From: Dyella sp. C11
Lineage (GTDB): Bacteria > Pseudomonadota > Gammaproteobacteria > Xanthomonadales > Rhodanobacteraceae
NCBI RefSeq assembly: GCF_003121485.1
Contig: NZ_QAVX01000001.1
Location: 372,001-436,000, forward strand
Reading direction: 5' to 3'
DNA length: 64,000 nt
Shown here: positions 35,696 to 42,977 of the stretch, piece after piece
Position numbering within the stretch: position 1 is the first letter of the stretch
How the letters are laid out: every line of letters begins with the position of its first letter
Program-made: the position numbers and the translations under genes
Notes under the pieces: generated by a model
Seen by the model: only the letters and a program-made list of their open reading frames with translations
Told to the model about the DNA's origin: nothing
Database searches by the model: none

Positions 35696-37150
35696 GTGAT
35701 CGGTAAGCAGTGGCAGGCAATACTCCTGGGCATCTTCAGTTGGATCGCGCTCGGCACCCAGGCCCCGGCGCAATCTTCGCGCGCCGCGGAGGATGATGGA
35801 TATTGCCTAAAGTGCACCCGTATCAAGATTGGCTCTCCCCATCTCATGCGGGGGCCGGCGGAAGATATCGGCGACAATCGCTTTTCATTCTTGAGGTTGA
35901 CGGATGGCAGGTTTCGCGGGTTTGACGCCAATGGTGTAACGCGCGCCATCGATGGAGCGTCGCCTTGGGACATGAATGGCGACGGACGCATCGTGTTGAA
36001 GCGAGGCGCTGAGGGTAGCTATGACGCCTGTGGCCAGTGGATCCAGCATATTGAACATCGCGGTGATGTCCTGCTCGGGTTCGTGCATAACGAAACTGCC
36101 TGTAATTACCGTATCGGGCAAACCCATAAATCCATGTCCTTGGCCCTCTCCAAAGACAGCGGCGAAACATGGAGTACCCAGGGGTTGGTAATCTCGGGTA
36201 GCGATGTACCTGCTGCCGGTAAGAATACGGGGGAGGGCGACTGTACGTTTGTCGATGGACACGACGACTATTACTACGCTTACTGTGGACGTTCACGAGA
36301 CGGTAATGTCGTGAGTATTCGTGCGCCCAAGGTGAATCCAGGCCCCGGGCATTGGATGAAATACCAGGACGGCCTTTGGAATCAGCCCGGTCTTGGCGGT
36401 GACGCCTCACCACTCGGTCACCTGGGCTCAAGCGCTGCCTACTGGGTAGATGCGAAAGAGACCATATTGCTGGGATGGCAGGGCGGGGGTATCAGCGTCC
36501 ATCTGTCCAAAGACCATGTCAGCTTCGGAAAAGAGTGGATACGTTTGTTACCCGCGGGTCAGGGAGCGTGGAGGAGGCCCGATCCATCGGAGGCCGTGGC
36601 CTATCCTGTCGTTCTAAATGCCGATGATGGTTCCAATCAGCTGACGGCAAACTGGATGTTGGTTTATGCGTACTGGTACCCAGGCGCTGGCCCGAAAGAC
36701 AAGTATGTCGTGGGCAGAAGCATTAGCGTCTCCACCGCCACGTCTCCGGTCTATGCGCATGCCTTGATCATGCTGGCGCGATGGCGATCCGCTGATGGTG
36801 CTGACCAGTGGTCGACCACGGGAGTGGCCATAGATCGCGGGAATGCCTATGCTTTCGATAAAAATTTGGGCTACCTGCTGACATCGCCTGAGCCGGGGCT
36901 CAATCTTCTGCAACTGCAGGACTGCGTATCGCGAGATGGGCGTTCAGCGCACTTTCTAGGTACGGAAACGGATTGCGAGAAAAATGGATTCGCCTCCGTT
37001 CGATTAGCGGGATGGGCATACGCCGAGTCGCAAGACGGCACGCAGGCACTTTACGAATGTGTGAGCGCGGATCGCCGGATGTTTGCGTCCAACGATGTGG
37101 CTTGCGAAGGAAAAGGGTCGGGAAAGCTTCTCGGCTACACAGCGCAATAA
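35696..37150 (+). CDS. secreted Asp-box beta-propeller-like protein with C-terminal Cys repeats
   Basis: 484 residues from GTG 35696. That start has GGGGA six bases upstream and gives a proper signal peptide (MIGKQWQAILLGIFSWIALG), unlike the ATG at 35648. A sialidase-type Asp-box, SKDSGETW, lies at 152-159, with a degenerate second (SKDHVSFGKEW) near 271. The extended beta-rich middle resembles five-bladed propeller glycosidases. Two C-terminal repeats (405-443 and 451-483) share a C-x-S-x-D/R pattern, a later conserved Cys and a Gly-Tyr or Gly-Trp ending. It may hydrolyse or bind the polysaccharide made by its neighbours; no catalytic acid can be named with confidence. Confidence 0.75.
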   Translation: MIGKQWQAILLGIFSWIALGTQAPAQSSRAAEDDGYCLKCTRIKIGSPHLMRGPAEDIGDNRFSFLRLTDGRFRGFDANGVTRAIDGASPWDMNGDGRIVLKRGAEGSYDACGQWIQHIEHRGDVLLGFVHNETACNYRIGQTHKSMSLALSKDSGETWSTQGLVISGSDVPAAGKNTGEGDCTFVDGHDDYYYAYCGRSRDGNVVSIRAPKVNPGPGHWMKYQDGLWNQPGLGGDASPLGHLGSSAAYWVDAKETILLGWQGGGISVHLSKDHVSFGKEWIRLLPAGQGAWRRPDPSEAVAYPVVLNADDGSNQLTANWMLVYAYWYPGAGPKDKYVVGRSISVSTATSPVYAHALIMLARWRSADGADQWSTTGVAIDRGNAYAFDKNLGYLLTSPEPGLNLLQLQDCVSRDGRSAHFLGTETDCEKNGFASVRLAGWAYAESQDGTQALYECVSADRRMFASNDVACEGKGSGKLLGYTAQ

Positions 37151-37174
37151 GATGGAGCTACGGCATTCTGCGAT

Positions 37175-37214
37175 TGACAACTCCGCCTGAGGATCTGTCT
37201 GAGGCGTGTTGTCA
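37175..37214. other. stem-loop before galE
   Basis: TGACAAC at 37175-37181 pairs with GTTGTCA at 37208-37214, and inner CGCCT pairs with AGGCG, with one bulge. An A-run follows on the plus strand, so it is not a terminator for rightward transcription. It lies 33 bases before galE and could influence its translation. Confidence 0.35.
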
Positions 37215-37246
37215 AAAAAAGTTGAACCAGCGAGGCTTTGGAATTT

Positions 37247-38221
37247 ATGCACGTTTTGATTTGTGGCGGCGCGGGGTACGTCGGCAGCCATATGGCCAAA
37301 TGGATGGCAAGCCGCGGCTTTACGGTATCCGTGCTCGACAACTTATCAACTGGCCATCGTGCAGCGGTGCAATGGAGCGATCTGCTTGAAGTGAATCTCC
37401 TCGACAAGCATGCGCTTGATCAGGTTTTTTCAGCGGGTCCCATTGATGCAGTCATGCATTTTTGCGCACGCTCGCTGGTTGGAGAGTCGGTTGTCGAGCC
37501 CTATCAGTATTACGAGAACAACGTGGTCGGCACATTGAATCTACTTCAAGCCATGCGGAAACACGGTGTGGATCGCCTTGTTTTTTCTTCGACCGCGGCA
37601 GTGTATGGCCATCCTGAAATGGATCACATTGATGAGGAGCACCGCAAGGCTCCTATCAATCCGTATGGCATGAGCAAGCTGATGGTCGAGCACATGCTCG
37701 CCGATGCGGCCGCTGCGTATGGACTGAGGTCAGTGTCGCTTCGCTACTTCAATGCTGCGGGCGCCAGCGAGGATGCGGAGATAGGCGAGGCGCATGAACC
37801 GGAAACTCACCTTATTCCCAATGTATTGAAGTCTGTGTTGGGACAAGGAGCGGCGCTGAAGATATTCGGAGACGACTATCCAACGCCGGACGGTACGTGC
37901 GTGCGTGATTACGTGCACGTCGACGATCTGGCGCAGGCCCATGAGCTGGCGCTGAGGTACATGGACACGCATGAAGGTGCTCATGCCTTCAACCTGGGAA
38001 GCGGCGAGGGCTACTCGGTCCGTGAGGTCATGTCGGTGGCTGAGCGGGTGACGGGGCGATCGGTGCCCTATGAAGTTGCTCCACGGCGCGCTGGCGATCC
38101 GGCAGTGCTTGTTGCATCCAGCTCAAGAGCGAGGCGCGAATTGGGTTGGCAGCCGAAGTACAACGAGTTGGGCGCGATCATCGAAAGCGCATGGCGATGG
38201 CATGTGAATCGAAAATTCTGA
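37247..38221 (+). CDS. galE: UDP-glucose 4-epimerase
   Basis: 324 residues. It is an extended SDR enzyme: NAD-binding GGAGYVGSH (7-15), DNLSTGH, then VFSSTAAVYG (112-121) and the catalytic YGMSK with Tyr140 and Lys144. The substrate-side motifs LRYFNAAGA and DGTCVRDYVHVDDLA are diagnostic for GalE. It interconverts UDP-glucose and UDP-galactose and presumably supplies a galactose donor for this polysaccharide. The ATG at 37247 is chosen as the first codon of the conserved MHVLICGGAG. Confidence 0.94.
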   Translation: MHVLICGGAGYVGSHMAKWMASRGFTVSVLDNLSTGHRAAVQWSDLLEVNLLDKHALDQVFSAGPIDAVMHFCARSLVGESVVEPYQYYENNVVGTLNLLQAMRKHGVDRLVFSSTAAVYGHPEMDHIDEEHRKAPINPYGMSKLMVEHMLADAAAAYGLRSVSLRYFNAAGASEDAEIGEAHEPETHLIPNVLKSVLGQGAALKIFGDDYPTPDGTCVRDYVHVDDLAQAHELALRYMDTHEGAHAFNLGSGEGYSVREVMSVAERVTGRSVPYEVAPRRAGDPAVLVASSSRARRELGWQPKYNELGAIIESAWRWHVNRKF

Positions 38222-38282
38222 TGCCAGCATCCTGCTCGACGCGGTGGAAACCTTTCGCGCACGCTTGCAGTGGCGGCTGATC

Positions 38283-38930
38283 ATGTCTTTCTGGTCATCG
38301 ATCACCGCTTTGGGCGATTCCGCGGTTCTGCTTCCTAGTGCGGGGCTCATACTCGCCGCTTTGTGCACATCCGAGCGAACGCGAGGGCTCGCATGGCGCT
38401 GGGTGGTCTCATTCATTGCGGTAGCAGGGTTGGTGGCGGCCAGCAAGCTGATCTTCATGGGCTGGGGCTGGGGAATCCGTCAGCTTGATTTCATCGGGCT
38501 CAGCGGTCACTCGGCAATGGCTGCACTAGTGTGGCCGTGTTTGCTGGGCTTGCTCTGCGGTCACGCATCACGACGCTGGCGGTGGTTGGCTTGCGTGACG
38601 GGTCTGTCGCTGGCGCTGCTTGTTGCCGTGTCCCGCTTGATATTGCATGTGCACTCCGCCGCCGAAGTTATCGCGGGGTTTGCCACAGGCTCTGCGGCGG
38701 CGCTGTTGTTTCTATCCCGCTATGAGGCACGCTGGCAACTATCGAAGATACGCTGGCTGCTCGGTGCCGCGATCTTGATCGTATTTCCGTTGCTTGCGGG
38801 ACAACGCTTTCCTTCTGAAAAAATACTTCGCCTGGTCGCCCAGCAGATAAGTCTGGATGGCACGGTTTATACGCGTCGCCATTTCCACCAGCATGCGTCC
38901 GACAACCAGCGAAACTCCGATGGTCAGTGA
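38283..38930 (+). CDS. PAP2-superfamily membrane phosphatase with altered motifs
   Basis: 215 residues from ATG 38283 (a GTG at 38244 would add 13). It has five to six helices and begins FWSSITALGDSAVLLPSAG, typical of PAP2 proteins in polysaccharide clusters. The phosphatase motifs are degenerate: the first lacks a clear K-x6-RP, the second is LSGH instead of PSGH, and the third is SRLILHVHSAAE with Glu where Asp is usual. It might recycle undecaprenyl pyrophosphate, or have lost activity. The tail overlaps the convergent transporter by seven bases. Confidence 0.8.
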   Translation: MSFWSSITALGDSAVLLPSAGLILAALCTSERTRGLAWRWVVSFIAVAGLVAASKLIFMGWGWGIRQLDFIGLSGHSAMAALVWPCLLGLLCGHASRRWRWLACVTGLSLALLVAVSRLILHVHSAAEVIAGFATGSAAALLFLSRYEARWQLSKIRWLLGAAILIVFPLLAGQRFPSEKILRLVAQQISLDGTVYTRRHFHQHASDNQRNSDGQ

Positions 38931-40765
38931 TACATCAAATTGATCGTCACCAGCGTCAGCACCAGCACAATGCCGGTGAGTGGCAATCCAACGCGCAGGA
39001 AGTCTTTGCCGCGGTAGCCGCCGGGGCCGGCGACCATCATCAGGGCGGGGTGGCCTGAAGTGAGCAGGAAGGTGTTGGACGAGGAGACGGCGACGATCAG
39101 CGCGTAGGCGGAGGGGTTGTTGCCGGTGGCGACGGCGACGCTGATGGCGATGGGCACCATCATCACGGTGGCGCCGACGTTGGACATCACCTGCGAGAAC
39201 AGCAGCGTGAGGATGGCCAGCGCCAGCTGCAGTATCCAGTGATTGGTGTGGCCAAGGTGTTGCAGCACTTCCTGTGCGAGCCATGCGGCGGCGCCGGTGG
39301 AGTCCATCGACCAGCCCAGTGGAATGAGGCAGGCGGTGACGAAGATGGTTTTCCAGTTGATCGCCTTGTACGCCTCGTCCATGTTCAGCACGCCGGTGAG
39401 CAGCATGCCGATGGCGCCGGTCATCATGGCCACGGAAAGGTCGAGATGCGTGAACACCGCAAGGCACTTGGCGAGCAGGAAGAAGCCCACCGCTTGCCAG
39501 ATTTTGCCGGGACGTTGTTCTTCTTTCGGAATGTCGGTGACGATGACGAGATCGCGGGCTTCGCTCGCCAGCACAAGATCGCGCCAGCTCGAATGCAGCA
39601 CGAGGGTGTCGCCTGCGCGAAGGCTGACAGAGCGCACGTCGTCGCGAAACACCTGGTCGCCGCGGTTCACCGCCAGCACCGAAATGCCATAGCGCTTGCG
39701 CAGTCGCAGGTCGCCCACGCTCTGCTTGAGAAAGCGCGAGCTGGGCGGAATCACGGCTTCGGAAATGCCCGCGCGGGACGGGTTGAACAGTTCACCCAAC
39801 TGACGCATGCGCGGCGAAAGTTTGCAGAGCTGGTTGTTGGCGAACTGGTTGAGCTGATCACGCGGGCCCAGTACGCCGAGTACGGAGCCCACCCAGATCA
39901 CGTGGTCTGCCGGTGGTGCCATGCGCGCGTCGTTGCCGCTCTTGATGGCGAGGATGAGCGGCGCACCGTACAACTGCTCCACTTCGCCAATGCTCATGCC
40001 GACCAGCGGGCTTTCCGCCGTGACGGTGAGCTCGGCAGTTTCGCCCACGATGCCGTAGGTGTCGGCGAAGTAACTTTCCGTGCGGCCGGGTGTGACCTTC
40101 AAACGTTCGTCTTCGCGTTCTGGCAAAAGCTTCTTGCCGAAGAAATAGAAGAAGGCAACACCGGTGAGTGCAAGCACGAGGCCCACGGGTGTGACGCTGA
40201 AGAGGCCGAACTTCGGAATGGTGTGCGCACCCGCAGGCAGGTTCGCATTGGAACTGGCGACAAGATCGTTCAGCACGATCAGCGGGGAGTTGGCGATGAG
40301 CGTGGTGTTGGTGGCGGTGAGGATGCAGAACGCCATCGGCAACAGCAGTCGCGAGATCGGCACACCGGTGCGTGCGGCAAGTCGGCTGGTGACGGGAATC
40401 ATCAGTGCAGCCAGCGCCTGGCTGGGAATGACGGCACTGAACAGGCTGGTGACGAGGTTGATGACCAGGCCAAGCCGTGATTCCACGCCACGCGCCATGC
40501 GCATCACGAAGCTGGCGGTGAGCGTGAGCACGCCGGCGCGATCCAGTCCCGCGCCCATGATCATGATGGCGATGATCGCGATGACGGCGTTACCGGCGAA
40601 GCCGTTGAACACGCGGTCGGAGGGGATGAGGCCGGTGAGGCCGATCACCACCACCACCAGTAACGCCACCATGTCGGCGCGGATCCACTCCAGCACCAGC
40701 ATCAGCATGGTGAAGCCCACCAGCCCCAGCACCAGGATCATTTCAGGGGTGAGGGCAAGTCCCAC
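38924..40765 (-). CDS. SLC13/DASS-family permease with two central TrkA-C domains
   Basis: 613 residues from a GTG start. Two blocks of membrane helices (about 10-205 and 420-613) flank a soluble region with two RCK-C/TrkA-C modules: AELTVTAESPLVGMSIGEVE and an internal repeat around SRFLKQSVGDLRLRKRYGISVLAVNR, cut here to SVGDLRLRKRYGISVLAV. The SLC13 motifs include LLLPMAFCILTATNTTLIAN and LLFSQVMSNVGATVMMVPIA. Likely a sodium-coupled anion transporter (sulfate or dicarboxylate); substrate unknown. GTG has AAGGGG ten bases upstream; a Met eight codons later is the alternative. Confidence 0.85.
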   Translation of the reverse strand: MGLALTPEMILVLGLVGFTMLMLVLEWIRADMVALLVVVVIGLTGLIPSDRVFNGFAGNAVIAIIAIMIMGAGLDRAGVLTLTASFVMRMARGVESRLGLVINLVTSLFSAVIPSQALAALMIPVTSRLAARTGVPISRLLLPMAFCILTATNTTLIANSPLIVLNDLVASSNANLPAGAHTIPKFGLFSVTPVGLVLALTGVAFFYFFGKKLLPEREDERLKVTPGRTESYFADTYGIVGETAELTVTAESPLVGMSIGEVEQLYGAPLILAIKSGNDARMAPPADHVIWVGSVLGVLGPRDQLNQFANNQLCKLSPRMRQLGELFNPSRAGISEAVIPPSSRFLKQSVGDLRLRKRYGISVLAVNRGDQVFRDDVRSVSLRAGDTLVLHSSWRDLVLASEARDLVIVTDIPKEEQRPGKIWQAVGFFLLAKCLAVFTHLDLSVAMMTGAIGMLLTGVLNMDEAYKAINWKTIFVTACLIPLGWSMDSTGAAAWLAQEVLQHLGHTNHWILQLALAILTLLFSQVMSNVGATVMMVPIAISVAVATGNNPSAYALIVAVSSSNTFLLTSGHPALMMVAGPGGYRGKDFLRVGLPLTGIVLVLTLVTINLMYH

Positions 40766-40858
40766 TAGCGTGCGTCCCCTTGCAGGGCGCCTTGGCGACG
40801 ATTGGATGTGGGCAGTGGGAGCTTCACGCTGCGACGACTCGTCCCTGTTTGAGTCGAG

Positions 40859-40864
40859 AGTATA
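40859..40864 (-). promoter_or_regulatory. possible -10 box for the SLC13 gene
   Basis: TATACT read on the minus strand, matching the -10 of the ahcY promoter. No convincing -35 is seen at the right distance. It would give a leader of about 85 bases. Confidence 0.35.
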
Positions 40865-41043
40865 AGCGCGTGATGCGGTGCTCTGGTGAACCTCACCTGC
40901 AATGCGGAGCGTGGTGAGGTGTTTTGTGTGCGGGTGCGCAGAGTGTCGCGCGTGATTTGGCTTTCTGCGAAGGTCAGTGCAGGGAGCGCCACAGCGAGCT
41001 TGATGTCTTGTGACTGAGAGATAGAAAAGGTGAGGCGGCGTGG

Positions 41044-41081
41044 CCCCTCACCCCAGCCCTCTCCCCGCAGGGGAGAGGGAG
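41044..41081. repeat. CCCTCTCCCC-type inverted dispersed repeat
   Basis: CCCTCTCCCC-GCA-GGGGAGAGGG (41057-41079) is a perfect 10-3-10 hairpin inside a unit beginning CCCCTCACCCCAGCC. This type of unit is scattered in intergenic regions of many proteobacteria. It directly follows the trmB stop on the minus strand and may stabilise or end that transcript. Confidence 0.7.
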
Positions 41082-41090
41082 CAGGGCGCG

Positions 41091-41816
41091 TTAGGCCTTG
41101 CGGTACAGCAGATCCCACACGCCATGGCCCAATTTCAGGCCGCGGCGCTCGAAGTGGGTTTCGATGCGCCACGCGGGTTTTTCCGCATATTGGCCAGGGC
41201 CAAGGTCGTTGCGCCAGTCCGGTGCGGCTTCCATCACTTCGAGCATGTGCTCGGCGTAGGGCTGCCAGTCGGTGGCCAGGTGCAGCAGGCCGTTGGGGGC
41301 CATGCGCGAGGCGAGCAGGGCGACGAATTCGGGCTGGATGATGCGGCGCTTGTTGTGGCGCTTCTTGTGCCACGGGTCCGGAAACCAGATGCGCGCTTCG
41401 GCGAGCGTGCCGGGCGGAATCTCGTTCTCCAGCACTTCCACCGCATCGTGCTTGTACAGGCGCACATTGCTCGCATCGCGTGCGGCGAGCGCGTTCATCA
41501 GGCGACCCACGCCGGGGCCGTGCACTTCCACGCCGATGAAATCGCGGCCGAGGTCGTTCTCGCTGGCCCAGGCCAGCGCCTCGCCATTGCCGAAGCCGAT
41601 TTCCAGCACCAACGGTGCCGTGCGGCCAAATCGTGAGGCGAGGTCCTGCGGCGCGGCGGTGTAGTCGATGCCGAAGCGTGCCCAATGATCGTCGAAGGCA
41701 CGTTGCTGCGCGGGTGTCATGCGGCCTTCGCGCAGCACGAAGCTGCGGATGCGCCGCATGAAGTGGGGATGTTCGGCGTCGTCGTTGCCGCCGTCGTGGT
41801 GCTGCTCGTCAGTCAT
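41091..41816 (-). CDS. trmB: tRNA (guanine-N7-)-methyltransferase
   Basis: 241 residues. The SAM-binding motif is [13 protein letters not shown] near 70-82. The TrmB hallmarks follow: [34 protein letters not shown] and [14 protein letters not shown]. It methylates G46 in the variable loop of tRNA. Only three bases separate it from the upstream thiG, so the three genes thiS-thiG-trmB are one transcript. Confidence 0.96.
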   Translation of the reverse strand: MTDEQHHDGGNDDAEHPHFMRRIRSFVLREGRMTPAQQRAFDDHWARFGIDYTAAPQDLASRFGRTAPLVLEIGFGNGEALAWASENDLGRDFIGVEVHGPGVGRLMNALAARDASNVRLYKHDAVEVLENEIPPGTLAEARIWFPDPWHKKRHNKRRIIQPEFVALLASRMAPNGLLHLATDWQPYAEHMLEVMEAAPDWRNDLGPGQYAEKPAWRIETHFERRGLKLGHGVWDLLYRKA

Positions 41817-41819
41817 GGA

Positions 41820-42620
41820 TCAACCGATGGTGCCGTCGATCGGGCTGGAAGCCGACGCGAAACGCTTGCGCGGAATGCGACCAGCCTTGAAGGCGGCGCG
41901 GCCGGCCTGGATGGCGAGCTTCATGGCGTGGGCCATCAGCACGGGGTCCTTGGCGCCGGCAATGGCGGTGTTCATCAGCACGCCGTCGCAGCCCAGTTCC
42001 ATCGCAATGGCCGCATCGGAAGCGGTACCCACGCCGGCGTCGACGATGATCGGCACCTTGGCGTTCTCGATGATCTCGAGCAGGTTGTAGCGGTTCTGGA
42101 TGCCCAGGCCCGAGCCGATCGGCGCGGCCAGCGGCATCACGGCCACGCAGCCGATCTCTTCCAGGCGCTTGGCCAGGATCGGGTCGTCGCTGGTGTAGAC
42201 CATGACGTCGAAACCGTCGGCGACCAGCGTTTCGGCCGCCTTGAGCGTTTCCACCACATCGGGAAACAGCGTGCGCTGATCGCCCAGCACCTCAAGCTTC
42301 ACCAGCTTGTGGCCGTCCAGCAGTTCGCGGGCGAGCTTGCAGGTGCGCACGGCATCCACCGCGTTGTAGCAGCCGGCGGTGTTGGGCAGCAGGGTGAATT
42401 CTTCGGGCGGCAGCGCGTCGAGCAGGTTCGGCTGGCCGGCGTCCTGGCCCACGTTCACGCGGCGGATCGCCACGGTGACGAGCTCGGCACCAGCGGCCTG
42501 GCTGGCGCGGCGGGTGTCGTCGAAGTCCTTGTACTTGCCAGTGCCGGTAAGCAGGCGCGAGCCATAGCTCTTGCCGGCGATGATCAGCGGATCGGAAGAA
42601 TCGAGCGTCTTGATGTTCAT
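41820..42620 (-). CDS. thiG: thiazole synthase ThiG
   Basis: 266 residues, a TIM barrel. The catalytic Schiff-base lysine is Lys108 in [11 protein letters not shown]. Other marks are [39 protein letters not shown] (cut: [15 protein letters not shown]) and the C-terminal phosphate site [18 protein letters not shown]. It condenses 1-deoxyxylulose phosphate, dehydroglycine and ThiS-thiocarboxylate into the thiamine thiazole. thiS lies just upstream. Confidence 0.97.
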   Translation of the reverse strand: MNIKTLDSSDPLIIAGKSYGSRLLTGTGKYKDFDDTRRASQAAGAELVTVAIRRVNVGQDAGQPNLLDALPPEEFTLLPNTAGCYNAVDAVRTCKLARELLDGHKLVKLEVLGDQRTLFPDVVETLKAAETLVADGFDVMVYTSDDPILAKRLEEIGCVAVMPLAAPIGSGLGIQNRYNLLEIIENAKVPIIVDAGVGTASDAAIAMELGCDGVLMNTAIAGAKDPVLMAHAMKLAIQAGRAAFKAGRIPRKRFASASSPIDGTIG

Positions 42621-42680
42621 CGTGGGGTCTTCAGTCTGCGGCGGCGCCGGGGCGTCGCATGGACATGGATGCCGGGGCGA

Positions 42681-42881
42681 TCAGCCGCCGCCGATGGCGT
42701 GGACGATTTCCACGCGGTCGCCTTCGCCCAGCGCGTGGCTGGCGTGGCGGCTGCGGGGGACGATCTCCTGGTTCACTTCCACGGCGACGCGGCGCTGGCC
42801 GTAACCGGCCTCTTCGAGCAACTGGGCGACCGTCGTGGCGGGGTTGCAGTCGCGCGGACTGCCGTTGAGCGTGATATGCAT
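42681..42881 (-). CDS. thiS: sulfur carrier protein ThiS
   Basis: 66 residues from MHITLNG. The ubiquitin-like fold shows TTVAQLLEEAGYGQRRVAVE and GEGDRVEIVHAIGGG. The Gly-Gly C-terminus, here GGG, is the site of adenylation and thiocarboxylation. The extra terminal Gly is unusual: most ThiS end exactly at GG. The longer frame starting at 42941 overlaps a terminator and was not used. It precedes thiG. Confidence 0.92.
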   Translation of the reverse strand: MHITLNGSPRDCNPATTVAQLLEEAGYGQRRVAVEVNQEIVPRSRHASHALGEGDRVEIVHAIGGG

Positions 42882-42925
42882 CCGCGCATTGTAGCGTCTG
42901 GCGGATCGGATGCCGGCCCGGATGA

Positions 42926-42956
42926 CAAAAAGGCCCGGCATGGCCGGGCCTTTTTC
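42926..42956. terminator. bidirectional terminator upstream of thiS
   Basis: AAAAA, GGCCCGGC, AT, GCCGGGCC, TTTTT. It lies 22 bases beyond the stop of the leftward FecR-like gene and 45 bases before thiS, so it separates the two leftward units. Confidence 0.9.
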
Positions 42957-42977
42957 GGTGGAACCCTGTGTAGGGCC

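Larger units (their letters stand above)
40766..41090. other. intergenic region between the SLC13 gene and trmB
   Basis: 325 bases without a gene. The left end should carry the SLC13 promoter (a TATACT -10 on the minus strand at 40859-40864). The right end carries the CCCTCTCCCC repeat described separately. Nothing else is recognised. Confidence 0.55.

Noticed and set aside
37198-37220. Terminator after the Asp-box gene
   Set aside because: The hairpin is followed by A, not T, on the coding strand, so it lacks the U-tract of an intrinsic terminator.
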